Shown: positions 9,212-18,622, counted from the first letter of the stretch. The stretch is DNA of 38,071 nucleotides from an uncultured Cellvibrio sp. (GCA_946481735.1 CAMLOU010000025.1:1-38071), one strand, 5' to 3'. Numbers and translations are program-made. Notes: generated by a model from the letters alone, not told the origin.

Positions 9212-10225
9212 ATGAACCCACCAAGTTCCCAAGCCACGCAGATCACTTTTCTGTTATGCGAGAATATGCTGGCTACCAGTAGCACGCTTCCGATGGAGAT
9301 GTTATTGGCGGCTGAGAGCGCATCACATGGGGCTCAACGCCCCTCGACTCCACACCTCAAACTGCGTACCGCAGCTCTGTATGCAGAGGCAGTGACAACC
9401 CGCTCCGGATTTACCTGGCAGCCCGATTGCTCACTGGAGCAAGCGGCCCACAACGATATTATTTATCTACCTGGATTGTGGCGTAACCCTCGCCCCCTCA
9501 TCCGGCGTAGCGGATACCTGCTTGATTGGCTGCGCGAACAGTACCAGAACGGTGCCCTGATAAGTGCCGTAGGCACGGGGTGTTGCTTTCTCGCGGAGGC
9601 GGGTTTGCTGGATGGAAAACCCGCTACGACCCACTGGCATTATTTCGACCAATTCCAGCGGGATTATCCCAAGGTCGACCTAAAGCGGCAGTACTTTATC
9701 ACCCAGGCTGGCAACCTGTATTGCGCAGCCAGCGTCAACTCGTTAGCGGACCTCACCGTGCATTTTATTCACCGCTTACTGGGCAAGACGATAGCGAGCC
9801 ATGTTGAACGTCATTTTTCCCATGAAATCCGCCGCTCCTACGAGAGCAGCGGTTATTTTGAACAGGATCACAGCCGCCATCCTGATGAGGAGATCGTCCA
9901 GGTACAAATCTGGCTTCAGGACAACTACCATCGAAATATTTCGTTTGAGCAGGTAGCTGACCGCTTCAGCTTAAGTACCAGGACCTTGAACCGACGTTTC
10001 AAGACCGCAACCGGTCAAACACCACTTCAATATCTACAGGAAGTTCGTATCAATACTGCACGGGATTTATTAAAAACCAGCAACCTTTCCATTAATGAAG
10101 TGGCCGAAAAAGTGGGGTATCAAGACGCGGGTTATTTCACCGCCCTGTTTAAAAAACAGTTAGCCACTACCCCCAAAGAATATCGGGCCACGGTGCGGGC
10201 AAAATTATTCAGCAGTGATCACTAG
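9212..10225 (+). CDS. GlxA-family AraC-type transcriptional regulator
   Basis: Predicted cytosolic DNA-binding regulator of 337 aa. The N-terminal half (about 10-195) is a DJ-1/PfpI (class I glutamine amidotransferase-like) domain with the elbow AVGTGCCFLAEAG, cysteines at 124-125 and a following THW. The C-terminal half (about 228-330) is an AraC/XylS domain with two helix-turn-helix units (ISFEQVADRFSLSTRTLNRRF and LSINEVAEKVGYQDAGYFTALFKK). The amidotransferase-like part usually serves for ligand sensing in this family. The ATG at 9212 is preferred to GTG 9152, which lies inside the intergenic repeat. It is divergent from fabY, which suggests but does not prove that it controls fabY. The ligand is unknown. 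Confidence 0.87.
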   Translation: MNPPSSQATQITFLLCENMLATSSTLPMEMLLAAESASHGAQRPSTPHLKLRTAALYAEAVTTRSGFTWQPDCSLEQAAHNDIIYLPGLWRNPRPLIRRSGYLLDWLREQYQNGALISAVGTGCCFLAEAGLLDGKPATTHWHYFDQFQRDYPKVDLKRQYFITQAGNLYCAASVNSLADLTVHFIHRLLGKTIASHVERHFSHEIRRSYESSGYFEQDHSRHPDEEIVQVQIWLQDNYHRNISFEQVADRFSLSTRTLNRRFKTATGQTPLQYLQEVRINTARDLLKTSNLSINEVAEKVGYQDAGYFTALFKKQLATTPKEYRATVRAKLFSSDH

Positions 10226-10230
10226 AAACG

Positions 10231-10260
10231 AAGACGCCGATCTCATTGGACCGGCGTCTT
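10231..10260. terminator. Bidirectional terminator between AraC-type gene and ibpA
   Basis: AAGACGCCG (10231-10239) and CGGCGTCTT (10252-10260) form a perfect 9-bp stem with a 12-nt loop between convergent genes. It is followed by GTTATT on plus and CGTTTCT on minus, so it can serve both. Confidence 0.75.
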
Positions 10261-10286
10261 GTTATTACACAGCAATGAAAGGTGAA

Positions 10287-10778
10287 TTAAGCAGCCGCTG
10301 AATCCAATGGTTTGGCTGCCGTTAATTTTTCCTGCGGTTTACCGCTGTTAATTTGGCTGCTATTAATCTGAATGGTACGAGGTTTCATAGCCTCGGGAAT
10401 TTCACGCTGCAAATCAATATGCAATAAACCATTTCCGATCGTTGCCGATTTAACCTGCACATGATCCGCCAGCTGGAAGCGACGTTCGAAACTGCGTGCC
10501 GCTATACCCTGATGCAAATAGGTTCTGGGTTTTTCTTCGGTTGGTTTGCTAGCTGAAACCGTCAAGTTATTTTGATTAACCTCGATATTCAACTCAGTCT
10601 GATCAAAACCCGCCACAGCCATGGTAATGCGGTATTGGTCTTCGCCGGTCAATTCAATATTGTAGGGTGGGTAACTGGGTTGAGCTTGCTCAGTGCGGCT
10701 TAAACTATCAAGCAGGTTAGCCATACGATCAAAACCGATGGCGGTACGATACAGCGGAGAAAAATCAAAGTTACGCAT
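10287..10778 (-). CDS. ibpA: Small heat shock protein (IbpA/Hsp20 family)
   Basis: ATP-independent chaperone that binds unfolding proteins and hands them to DnaK/ClpB. The 163-aa protein starts with the IbpA-type sequence MRNFDFSPLYRTAIGFDRM and has an alpha-crystallin domain (about 35-128: AVAGFDQTELNIEV, YLHQGIAARSFERRFQLADHV, GLLHIDLQREIPE) with the C-terminal IxI-like motif TIQI. The tail after about 140 is Lys/Ala rich and longer than in E. coli IbpA (137 aa). The gene is transcribed alone from a clear sigma-32 promoter, and the leader can fold over the ribosome binding site (separate entries). Confidence 0.95.
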   Translation of the reverse strand: MRNFDFSPLYRTAIGFDRMANLLDSLSRTEQAQPSYPPYNIELTGEDQYRITMAVAGFDQTELNIEVNQNNLTVSASKPTEEKPRTYLHQGIAARSFERRFQLADHVQVKSATIGNGLLHIDLQREIPEAMKPRTIQINSSQINSGKPQEKLTAAKPLDSAAA

Positions 10779-10870
10779 AAAAATATATCCTCATTTGAGC
10801 AATATAAAGATTGGACTTATCAAAAGATCAAGTCAGATAAAGTTTGCATCCCTCTTTAAGAGCGGCTGCA
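10779..10870 (-). promoter_or_regulatory. ROSE-like RNA thermometer in the ibpA leader
   Basis: Just before the start codon on the minus strand, AUAUUGCU (10805-10798) faces AGGAUAU (10791-10785) across the 6-nt loop CAAAUG. Pairing gives A-U, U-A, A-U, U-A, U-G, a bulged G, C-G and U-A. That is the U(U/C)GCU / SD arrangement with one bulged G described for ROSE elements of small heat shock genes. The Shine-Dalgarno sequence (GAGGA) is inside the stem. The predicted leader from the sigma-32 start is about 90 nt, a normal ROSE size. The upstream hairpins expected in ROSE were not verified. Confidence 0.65.
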
Positions 10871-10876
10871 AAGACA

Positions 10877-10904
10877 AAATGAGGATCACCAAACTATTTT
10901 CAAG
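10877..10904 (-). promoter_or_regulatory. Sigma-32 (RpoH) promoter of ibpA
   Basis: On the minus strand CTTGAAA (10898-10904) and CCTCATTT (10877-10884) are separated by 13 nt. The RpoH consensus is CTTGAAA, 13-17 nt, CCCCATNT, so the -35 is perfect and the -10 differs at one position. Transcription should start near 10870. Confidence 0.88.
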
Positions 10905-10912
10905 CCTGGCGA

Positions 10913-11824
10913 TTAATTATTTTTAAGAATCTTCGTTAACGCCCTCTTCAAGTCGGGATAATCAAATGCAAAACCTTGCTGCTCACTAGCCTGGGGGATA
11001 ACGCGCTGACTCGCCAACAACAGCTCCTCAGCCATCTCACCGAATAACAGACGCAACGCCAACGCAGGCATTGGCAACAGTGCTGGCCGGTGCAGCACCC
11101 GAGCTAACTGCTGCGCAAAAACGTCATTCCTTACCGGTTGTGGAGCAACCCCGTTAACCGGCCCCGTCAGGGTTTGATGTTCCAGGCAAAAAATAATTAT
11201 CCGTATCAGGTCATCTCTGTGAACCCATGACATCCACTGCTGCCCGTCGCCCAAGCGACCACCCAAGCCCAGTCTGAAAGCGGGCAACATTTTATGTAAG
11301 GCGCCACCGTCCGGCCCCAGGACAATACCTGTACGAAGCAGACATACTCGCGAACCCAAGGTTGAAAAGCGCAACGCCTCTGCTTCCCAATCCCGGCACA
11401 ACATGGCCGCATATCCCTCTCCCGCCGGACTCGCTTCCGTTAATACTTCGTCATGCCGGTGACCATAGATACCGATAGCACTGCCGCTTACCACCACCTC
11501 AGGATGTGCATGGTTGGACTGGAAGAAATCTACCAATTGTTTGGTCAACCCGATTCGGCTGGCATAAAATTCATTTTTTCGCGTTTCATTCCAACGACCA
11601 TTTGCCAGCGGCTCGCCAGCGAGATTCACCACGTGAGAAAAATCCGCCTCAACGCGTGTTAGCGACGCAATCACCCGAACATCTCTCGGCAACACTTTGG
11701 CTGCGCGCTCCGGATTCCTGGAGAGTACGGTGACGGCATAGCCCCGCGCAGCCAACTGCTTACACAATGGAATCCCGATGAAGCCGGTTCCGCCCGTCAC
11801 TAGCAGTTGCTTATCTTGCGACAT
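10913..11824 (-). CDS. SDR39U1-type NAD(P)-binding epimerase (YfcH-like)
   Basis: The 303-aa protein belongs to the TIGR01777/SDR39U1 family of atypical extended short-chain dehydrogenases. The dinucleotide-binding motif TGGTGFIG is at 10-17, NLAGEPLANGRW at about 67-78, an SGSAIGIYG substrate loop at about 114-122, and a C-terminal DUF1731-like part (from about 250, PALALRLLFGEMAEELLLASQRVIPQ). Physiological substrates are unknown; some relatives affect cell division in cyanobacteria and plastids. The ATG has a strong GGAGG. It ends 9 nt beyond the ibpA -35 element, so the ibpA promoter abuts the end of this gene. Confidence 0.87.
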   Translation of the reverse strand: MSQDKQLLVTGGTGFIGIPLCKQLAARGYAVTVLSRNPERAAKVLPRDVRVIASLTRVEADFSHVVNLAGEPLANGRWNETRKNEFYASRIGLTKQLVDFFQSNHAHPEVVVSGSAIGIYGHRHDEVLTEASPAGEGYAAMLCRDWEAEALRFSTLGSRVCLLRTGIVLGPDGGALHKMLPAFRLGLGGRLGDGQQWMSWVHRDDLIRIIIFCLEHQTLTGPVNGVAPQPVRNDVFAQQLARVLHRPALLPMPALALRLLFGEMAEELLLASQRVIPQASEQQGFAFDYPDLKRALTKILKNN

Positions 11825-12135
11825 GTTTCCTCCGGTCGGCTTAGCACAAAACTATCATCCAATATCCAATAATAAATCCGTAACTATTTTTAACATCATA
11901 CGTAGGAATTCAGCGGGTAGTTCTATTTCGACACTTTCGCAAGTCTTATATGACTATTGATGAACAACCGCACATATTCATTTTTCAGATGAAAATGTTC
12001 TTATCAAAAAAGGGGCTTTCACCTTGATATTTTCCTGAGAATCATCAATATAGTTAATGAGAGTATACGAAAAACTGTGCTGACACAGACCGCTTTTCAA
12101 GTCCTCGTTCATCGCACCGTTAAGGAGGTTAACGA
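11825..12135. other. Intergenic region between the epimerase gene and hpf
   Basis: This 311-bp AT-rich stretch separates divergent genes and must hold both promoters. For hpf, TTGATA (about 12026) and TATAGT (about 12051) are possible -35/-10 boxes, but their 19-nt spacing is long. A short hairpin CTGTG-CTGA-CACAG (12075-12088) lies in the likely hpf leader. No convincing gene or RNA was found. Confidence 0.4.
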
Positions 12136-12459
12136 ATGAAACCTGCAGTCGATGTTATTTATCGTGATCTGGATTCATCTGCCGCACTAAACGAAGTCAT
12201 TTCCCGAAAAGTTGAAAAACTTAATCGCTTTACCGATCAAATTATCCACAGTCGTGTTGTCCTGGATACACCCCATAATCACAAGCACAAAGGCAAACAG
12301 TACCGTGCCTCTATTGAGCTGGACATTAAAGGCGGTGCCGTAACAGTGGCGCGGGATGACGAATCCATTCATGTAGCAGTACGCGATGCCTTTTTAACGG
12401 CTGAGCGAAAAATCAAGCAGATGAATGCCAAGCATCGGGATATTCGGCAAGCACATTAA
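12136..12459 (+). CDS. hpf: Ribosome hibernation promoting factor (HPF/RaiA family)
   Basis: The 107-aa protein has the sigma-54 modulation / S30AE fold. It binds the 30S decoding region in stationary phase and stops translation, either dimerising (short HPF) or blocking (RaiA) ribosomes. Visible family features are the basic helix VISRKVEKLNRFTDQI, the strand SRVVLDTPHNHKHKGKQYRASI and DDESIHVAVRDAFLTAERKI. It lacks the long-HPF C-terminal domain. TAAGGAGG 7 nt before the ATG is an excellent ribosome binding site. It is not beside rpoN or ptsN, the usual hpf neighbours, and has its own terminator, so it may be a second paralog. Confidence 0.9.
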   Translation: MKPAVDVIYRDLDSSAALNEVISRKVEKLNRFTDQIIHSRVVLDTPHNHKHKGKQYRASIELDIKGGAVTVARDDESIHVAVRDAFLTAERKIKQMNAKHRDIRQAH

Positions 12460-12496
12460 ACTTTATTGCTAATCACTATCCAAATTGATAACCAAC

Positions 12497-12530
12497 AAAA
12501 AAGCCGGAACCTTTCGGTCCCGGCTTTTTC
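12497..12530. terminator. Bidirectional intrinsic terminator between hpf and sapC
   Basis: A 10-bp stem AAAAAGCCGG (12498-12507) with CCGGCTTTTT (12520-12529), loop 12 nt, has A tracts on one side and T tracts on the other. It can terminate hpf on plus and the SapC gene on minus. Confidence 0.88.
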
Positions 12531-12550
12531 GATGAACAGTAAATGTATTC

Positions 12551-13297
12551 TTAAGACTTTGTAACCATTTGCCCTGACATTTTATTAATTAAATCATTCA
12601 GGTTTGAAAGCGACTGCATGTGGCTATAGATCAACTCCATACCATCTTTCTTGAATAAATCCAGAATATCTGCATCACCGATTTTCTTCAGTTTCTCACG
12701 CTTAACCACATAAAAACCGGTAAGGTTCATATTGGCAGCCTGGTTATCCTTGAAGGTGATGGTGGCTTGCATAGGTTCCAACAAATCCAGCTCGTGCAGC
12801 TTTCTGCAAAATGCCTTGGTCATTTCCGCGCGGTATTGATAATCCTTAAGGAATTCCACCACTTCTTTGAGATGGGCAGATTGTTCACCATTGTCGTCGA
12901 ACAAGCGCTTGCCTTGGGTACCGTCGGGAATGCATGCTTTGCTGTTCTCATCAATACACAACGTCAAGGTCTCAGCATCTTTTGCTCCCGCCAACACAAA
13001 AGGATAGCGACGAATAAAAGCGGGAATGTAACGCGCTGAAAATTTTCCATTGGCGTCAATAAATAAATTCTGACCTTCCTTTAAACCCATTACCGCCAGC
13101 GGGAGATATTCACCTTCTGTCGCGGTAGCAGAAAAAATAATGGGGTACTCGCCTGCCGCAAAGGGGATTTCAGTCGCCAACAGAGGGGATGAATTCAAAT
13201 GCGCGGCAAAATCATAGCTGGATACATTAACAGCCCAGGTACGGTGCTTATCGGACAGTGGTTGAATGTTTTCGTAAATCATCAATTGCTTTGACAC
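12551..13297 (-). CDS. SapC family protein
   Basis: The 248-aa protein resembles the SapC family, named after an S-layer-associated protein of Campylobacter. Family-like features are SYDFAAHLNSSPLLATEIPFAAGEYPIIF, GENLFIDANGKF-type strand and YIPAFIRRYPFVLA. No signal peptide or membrane segment is visible. The biochemical function is unknown. It starts at GTG (13297) with AGAGG 7 nt upstream, giving MSKQLMIYENIQPL. In many gammaproteobacteria such genes lie near TonB receptors or tryptophan halogenases; no such neighbour is present here. It lies downstream of tRNA-Pro on the same strand and could be read from it, as I see no terminator between them. Confidence 0.82.
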   Translation of the reverse strand: MSKQLMIYENIQPLSDKHRTWAVNVSSYDFAAHLNSSPLLATEIPFAAGEYPIIFSATATEGEYLPLAVMGLKEGQNLFIDANGKFSARYIPAFIRRYPFVLAGAKDAETLTLCIDENSKACIPDGTQGKRLFDDNGEQSAHLKEVVEFLKDYQYRAEMTKAFCRKLHELDLLEPMQATITFKDNQAANMNLTGFYVVKREKLKKIGDADILDLFKKDGMELIYSHMQSLSNLNDLINKMSGQMVTKS

Positions 13298-13464
13298 AAG
13301 TATACCTCTTGTTATTTTGAAGAACGCACCTTAACTGAAGAAACAGGAGCGAGACCAAAGAAGGTTTACATAGTAGCACTTTGATCGGAATGTGCCAGTA
13401 GCGGAAAAGCAACATAGATGAAGCGAAGAAGATGGAAAACAAGCAGAAAGGATATGCTGAAAAA

Positions 13465-13541
13465 TGGTCGGAACGGCGGGATTTGAACCCACGACCCCCA
13501 CACCCCCAGTATGGTGCGCTACCTGGCTGCGCTACGCTCCG
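13465..13541 (-). tRNA. proL: tRNA-Pro (anticodon GGG)
   Basis: A 77-nt tRNA with all stems intact. The acceptor CGGAGCG pairs with CGTTCCG, the D stem is GCGC/GCGC, the anticodon stem CCATA/TGTGG holds the loop CTGGGGG (anticodon GGG, reading CCC/CCU), and the T arm is GTGGG-TTCAAAT-CCCGC. CCA is encoded. It sits just downstream of the merR-like gene, the position I remember from P. aeruginosa. The symbol follows E. coli usage for the GGG isoacceptor. Confidence 0.95.
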
Positions 13542-13607
13542 ACGAGACATCAAAACTTGATGTTGCAGCAATGGCTTGGCTTACACCATCAGCTGCGAGG
13601 GACCGGC

Positions 13608-13635
13608 ATAATACCGCAATTTATCGAGATTGCAA
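13608..13635 (-). promoter_or_regulatory. tRNA-Pro promoter with GC-rich discriminator
   Basis: TTGCAA (13630-13635), a 16-nt spacer and TATTAT (13608-13613, 5 of 6) on the minus strand, followed by GCCGGTCCC. GC-rich discriminators are typical of stringently controlled stable-RNA promoters. The start near 13601 gives a 60-nt 5' leader before the tRNA. Confidence 0.7.
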
Positions 13636-13653
13636 CTGCCGGTGACACGGAAA

Positions 13654-14013
13654 TTATCTGGCCTTCAATACATCCAACAATTGTTCTAACTCCACAATCA
13701 TTTGGGAAACCAGATGGGTGAATTGATTGGATTCGTTTTGCTGCGAGTCACTGCTCATTTGCAAACGTGCGCCGCCAATCGTAAAACCCTGATCGTATAA
13801 CAGGGTGCGAATCTGGCGGATGGTCAGTACATCCTGACGCTGGTAATAACGACGATTTCCCCGGCGTTTTACCGGCTTCAATTGGGGGAATTCCTGCTCC
13901 CAATAGCGCAGAACATGTGGCTTTACTGCGCATAGCTCGCTGACTTCACCAATCGTAAAGTAGCGCTTACCGGGAATGACCGGCAGTTCGTCGTTATGAC
14001 TTGGTTCCAGCAT
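13654..14013 (-). CDS. MerR family transcriptional regulator next to ihfA
   Basis: The 119-aa protein has an N-terminal MerR winged-helix domain (about 17-85: [28 protein letters not shown], then [30 protein letters not shown]) and a short, probably coiled-coil C-terminal helix ([19 protein letters not shown]). No cysteine metal-binding loop is seen, so a metal sensor is unlikely; regulon unknown. It overlaps the end of ihfA by 20 nt in another frame, so the two are very likely co-translated. The pairing of ihfA with such a gene is common in gammaproteobacteria (PA2737 in P. aeruginosa, from memory). Confidence 0.9.
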   Translation of the reverse strand: MLEPSHNDELPVIPGKRYFTIGEVSELCAVKPHVLRYWEQEFPQLKPVKRRGNRRYYQRQDVLTIRQIRTLLYDQGFTIGGARLQMSSDSQQNESNQFTHLVSQMIVELEQLLDVLKAR

Positions 14014-14302
14014 ATGCTTCTACTCTGGCCTTGAGTTTTTGTCCCGGGCGGAAAGTAACTACCCGACGCGCACTGATCGGGATTTCCTCTCCCGTCTTGG
14101 GGTTGCGTCCCGGACGTTGGCTTTTGTCGCGTAGATCGAAATTTCCAAAGCCAGATAACTTTACCTGCTCGTTATTTTCGAGAGCGTGACGAATTTCTTC
14201 AAAAAAGAGTTCAACAAGCTCTTTGGCTTCGCGTTTATTGAGGCCGAGATCCTCATACAGCTTCTCGGCCAAGTCTGCTTTCGTCAGAGCACCATCCGGC
14301 AT
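13994..14302 (-). CDS. ihfA: Integration host factor subunit alpha
   Basis: DNA-bending nucleoid protein that works as a heterodimer with IhfB. The 102-aa sequence has helices [20 protein letters not shown] and [13 protein letters not shown], the [17 protein letters not shown] signature (about 52-68) and the beta-arm [17 protein letters not shown], whose proline inserts between base pairs. AGGGA lies 8 nt before the ATG. It starts 11 nt after the pheT stop, so it belongs to the pheST operon as in E. coli, and overlaps the merR-like gene. Confidence 0.97.
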   Translation of the reverse strand: MPDGALTKADLAEKLYEDLGLNKREAKELVELFFEEIRHALENNEQVKLSGFGNFDLRDKSQRPGRNPKTGEEIPISARRVVTFRPGQKLKARVEAYAGTKS

Positions 14303-14313
14303 ATTTATTATCC

Positions 14314-16689
14314 CTATCTGAGGGTGGCTGCAAAGTTTGCCTCCAGATATCGAACAACATTGTCTATAGAGGCGCTGATCTCATCCTCTGTAAGAGTGCG
14401 TGATGGATGCTGAAAGGTCAACCCCATCGCCACACTTTTTCTATGTGGATCAATACCTTTGCCCATATATACGTCAAATACCTTTAAGTCGACAAGCTGT
14501 TCCCCAGCTTTATTTTTAACGGCATCCAGTAGTGCATCTGCAGCCAGGTTGCGATCCACCACGACAGCCAGATCGCGGCGCACCTCGGGGAACCGGGACA
14601 ACGGACTGAAACCAGGCACTCGCGCCGCCAATAAACTGCTCAGGGCGATCTCAAAGACATACACAGCCTTGGGAATATCCAACGCCTGTTGCAGTGTCGG
14701 GTGCAGGGCGCCCAGGTAACCTTGCAATTCACCATCGCGATAGATGGCAGCGGTTTGCCCGGGATGCAGCGCAGGATGGACAGCCGCTTTAAATGTGAAT
14801 CCGGCCGCATGACCCGTAACGCCAATTAATGATTCCAGGTCCCCCTTGAGGTCATAAAAATCCACCCAATCACTCGGGTTTGCCCAGGATTCCGGATTCC
14901 GGGGACCATAGATCAAGCCCGCCAGCATGGCCTGTTGATTAAACCCGTCCGAAGCCGGTAAAAAACGCAAGCCACTTTCAAAAAGACGCGCCCGCTCCTG
15001 CTGACGATTAAGGTTGTAGCGCAACGCACTCACCAAGCCCGGCAAGAGGCTGGTGCGCATAGCCGACATGTCAGCACTGATAGGATTGCGCAGGACAATC
15101 GCCTCTGTCTGCGGGTCAAATAACGAAGCCAGTTTGGGTTCAATAAAGCTGTAGGTAATAGCTTCCTGATAACCCCTGGAGACCAGGTGGCGCCGCAGCA
15201 CGGGCAATCCCAGTTGTACTTCCGGATGAGGCTGAATAGCCATTGGCTTGGCCAGACTGCGTGTGGGCAAGCGGTTATAACCGTAAATCCTGGCTAACTC
15301 TTCCAGCAAATCAGCTTCAATGGCAATGTCAAAACGGTAGGACGGCGCAGAAAAGGTCCAGCCCTCGGCGTGTTCTTCCGTCAAGGCCAGGCCGAGGCGG
15401 CCCAGAATATCAACCACTTCAGCACTCGCCATATCAAGGCTCAAGCCACTCTGAATACGGGCACGGCGCAAATTGATCTCGCGCTTTTTCGGCAAATGGT
15501 CGTTGGTAACATGTATTACCGGGCCTGCTTGGCCACCCACGATCTCAAGGAGTAATGCAGTCGCACGCTCCATCGCTTCTACCTGCAGCTCATAGTCCAC
15601 ACCCCGCTCAAACCGGTGTGAGGAATCCGTATGCAATCCATAGGAACGCGCCCGACCCGCAATGGCGATCGGATTGAAGAAAGCACTTTCCAGGAAAATA
15701 TCACGGGTAGCATTGCTGACAGAGGTCGCTTTACCGCCCATAACACCGGCGATGGCTAAAGCCTCCTGATCGTCTGCAATTACCAGGGTATCGGCATTGA
15801 GTTTGATCTCCTGCCCATCCAGCAGCGTCAGCGGTTCGTCCTGCTGCGCCATCCGAACATGGATGGCACCCTGTAATTTCTGTAAGTCGAACGCATGCAT
15901 GGGCTGCCCCAACTCCATCAGGACATAGTTGGTGACATCAACCACAGCATCAATGGAGCGTAAGCCAGCACGGGTCAATTTATCCTGCAGCCAGGCAGGC
16001 GAAGGACGAGAGATATCAATGTTGCGAAGAACCCGTCCCACATAACGGCTGCAAGCAGCGTCAGCCTCAAGGTGAACAGCAAAGGTATCGCTCAGTACCG
16101 GCGCAACCGCAGGGATAGCGGGCGACTCAACCGAGGTCCGATTCAGTACCCCAATCTCCCGCGCAAGGCCTTTTACGCTCAAGCAATCACTACGATTGGG
16201 CGTAAGATCTACTTCGATCAACTTGTCATCAAGCTTGAGGTATTCACGCAAGTCAGCGCCAACAGGCGCGTCCGCGGCCAATTCCCACAGACCGGTATCG
16301 TCATCGCCCGCTTCCAGTTCTGTCTGCCCGCACAACATGCCGAAAGACTCAACGCCCCGCAATTTGGCTTTCTTGATCTGGAAGTCACCGGGTAATTTAG
16401 CGCCAATGGTGGCAAATGGTGCCTTAAGGCCCACGCGCGCATTCGGCGCTCCACAAACGACCTGCATTTGCCCTTCCGGCAAACCAGCCACTTGGCAAAC
16501 ACGCAATTTGTCCGCGTCCGGGTGCTGCTCGACAGCAACAATTTCACCGACAATCACACCGGAAAACTCACCGGCAACGGACTCTACGCCGTCCACTTCC
16601 AGGCCAGCCATGGTCAGTTGCGCCACCAACTCATCAGTGGAAATAGCCGGGTTAACCCACTCGCGCAACCAGGATTCACTTACTTTCAT
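14314..16689 (-). CDS. pheT: Phenylalanyl-tRNA synthetase beta subunit
   Basis: Large subunit of the alpha2-beta2 PheRS; it holds the tRNA-binding and editing functions. The 791-aa protein (usual about 795) starts [14 protein letters not shown] and has the EMAP-II-like tRNA-binding domain (about 39-150, [21 protein letters not shown]), the B3/B4 editing region (about 210-390, including [12 protein letters not shown]), B5 (about 405-475) and a C-terminal FDX-ACB anticodon-binding domain (about 697-791, [15 protein letters not shown]). Upstream of the ATG only a weak GAG is seen. It lies 74 nt after pheS. Confidence 0.97.
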   Translation of the reverse strand: MKVSESWLREWVNPAISTDELVAQLTMAGLEVDGVESVAGEFSGVIVGEIVAVEQHPDADKLRVCQVAGLPEGQMQVVCGAPNARVGLKAPFATIGAKLPGDFQIKKAKLRGVESFGMLCGQTELEAGDDDTGLWELAADAPVGADLREYLKLDDKLIEVDLTPNRSDCLSVKGLAREIGVLNRTSVESPAIPAVAPVLSDTFAVHLEADAACSRYVGRVLRNIDISRPSPAWLQDKLTRAGLRSIDAVVDVTNYVLMELGQPMHAFDLQKLQGAIHVRMAQQDEPLTLLDGQEIKLNADTLVIADDQEALAIAGVMGGKATSVSNATRDIFLESAFFNPIAIAGRARSYGLHTDSSHRFERGVDYELQVEAMERATALLLEIVGGQAGPVIHVTNDHLPKKREINLRRARIQSGLSLDMASAEVVDILGRLGLALTEEHAEGWTFSAPSYRFDIAIEADLLEELARIYGYNRLPTRSLAKPMAIQPHPEVQLGLPVLRRHLVSRGYQEAITYSFIEPKLASLFDPQTEAIVLRNPISADMSAMRTSLLPGLVSALRYNLNRQQERARLFESGLRFLPASDGFNQQAMLAGLIYGPRNPESWANPSDWVDFYDLKGDLESLIGVTGHAAGFTFKAAVHPALHPGQTAAIYRDGELQGYLGALHPTLQQALDIPKAVYVFEIALSSLLAARVPGFSPLSRFPEVRRDLAVVVDRNLAADALLDAVKNKAGEQLVDLKVFDVYMGKGIDPHRKSVAMGLTFQHPSRTLTEDEISASIDNVVRYLEANFAATLR

Positions 16690-16763
16690 AGTATTCAGTC
16701 TCTAGGAGCTAATAATAGTCTCTAGTGGTTTCTCTCCACCGCCGGAAGGCCGTGGCTGCTTGA

Positions 16764-17780
<1,017 letters not shown>

Positions 17781-17823
17781 TTATTCCACAATTTAAGTTG
17801 TTATAGAAAAACAAATACACCAT

Positions 17824-17860
17824 AAAAAAAGGGAAGGAACTTAAACAGCCCCTTCCCTTT
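17824..17860 (-). terminator. Intrinsic terminator between rplT and pheS
   Basis: AAAGGGAAGG (plus 17828-17837) and CCTTCCCTTT (17851-17860) form a perfect 10-bp stem with a 13-nt loop; on the minus strand it runs into seven or more T (17824-17830). It lies 49 nt past the rplT stop. A smaller hairpin (GGTGTTT/AAACACC, 17876-17892) precedes it. In E. coli an attenuator controls pheST at this place, but I find no Phe-rich leader peptide here. Confidence 0.9.
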
Positions 17861-17909
17861 CATCGCGTTCGCATCGGTGTTTTACAAACACCTGACAGTC
17901 ATTGGACGA

Positions 17910-18269
17910 TTAAGCAGCCAGAGCTGATTTAGCCTTCGCAACAACTGCAGCAAAAGCTGCCTTATCGTATACCGCCAGATCAGCCAGTACGCGACGGTCA
18001 AGCACGATATTGGCTTTCTTCAAGCCAGCAATCAGTTGACTGTAGGTCATGCCTTCAGCGCGAGACTGGGCATTGATACGAGTGATCCACAATGCACGGA
18101 AGTTACGCTTCTTGACGCGACGGTCGCGGTAAGCATATTGACCGGCTTTGATAACAGCCTGCTTGGCTACGCGGAATACGCGTGAGCGTGCACCGTAATA
18201 ACCTTTTGCAGCTTTTAAAACTTTCTTGTGACGACGACGCGCCTCTACACCACGCTTAACACGGGCCAT
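17910..18269 (-). CDS. rplT: 50S ribosomal protein L20
   Basis: Early 50S assembly protein; in E. coli it also represses rpmI-rplT translation by binding its own mRNA. The 119-aa sequence has the basic N-terminal tail [20 protein letters not shown], the [26 protein letters not shown] segment and the globular C-terminal domain (from about 60). AGAGGA lies upstream of the ATG. It follows rpmI by 36 nt. Confidence 0.98.
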   Translation of the reverse strand: MARVKRGVEARRRHKKVLKAAKGYYGARSRVFRVAKQAVIKAGQYAYRDRRVKKRNFRALWITRINAQSRAEGMTYSQLIAGLKKANIVLDRRVLADLAVYDKAAFAAVVAKAKSALAA

Positions 18270-18305
18270 AATTCAATCCTCTCAAAATTCTCAATGAAGC
18301 CAATA

Positions 18306-18503
18306 TTAGTTGGCGCGAAGCATACGCTTTACAGCTGGTACATCGACATCAGCAATAATGCTGGTGCCACGCAACTGGCGCTTACGCTTGGTGGTCATTT
18401 TGGTCAGGATGTGGCTCTTGTTGGCGTGCTTGTGCTTGTAGCCAGCGCCGGTCTTCTTGAAGCGCTTGGAGGCGCCACTGTGTACTTTAGCTTTTGTTGC
18501 CAT
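18306..18503 (-). CDS. rpmI: 50S ribosomal protein L35
   Basis: Small basic 50S protein of 65 aa, [21 protein letters not shown] to MLRAN, with the L35 signature [14 protein letters not shown]. The ATG at 18503 has GGAG 8 nt upstream; the longer frame to 18566 is not family-like. It lies between infC and rplT, in the standard order. Confidence 0.98.
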   Translation of the reverse strand: MATKAKVHSGASKRFKKTGAGYKHKHANKSHILTKMTTKRKRQLRGTSIIADVDVPAVKRMLRAN

Positions 18504-18622
18504 GGGAAAAACTCCGCATTTGTAGTGATTAATGAGAGACACCGCGTTATTGCTGGCCATACGCAAAACTACTGCCTATGACGATGTCTCTTTAAAGTAG
18601 CCTGAGGCAGCTAAAAGCCCGG

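Noticed and set aside
13248..13571. Open frame of 107 codons on minus across the tRNA
   Set aside because: It runs through tRNA-Pro (the SRRSVAQPGSAPYWGCGGRGFKSRRSDHFS pattern is a well-known tRNA shadow) and into sapC.
17861..17909. pheM-like leader peptide for attenuation
   Set aside because: The only short frame has no Phe codons.
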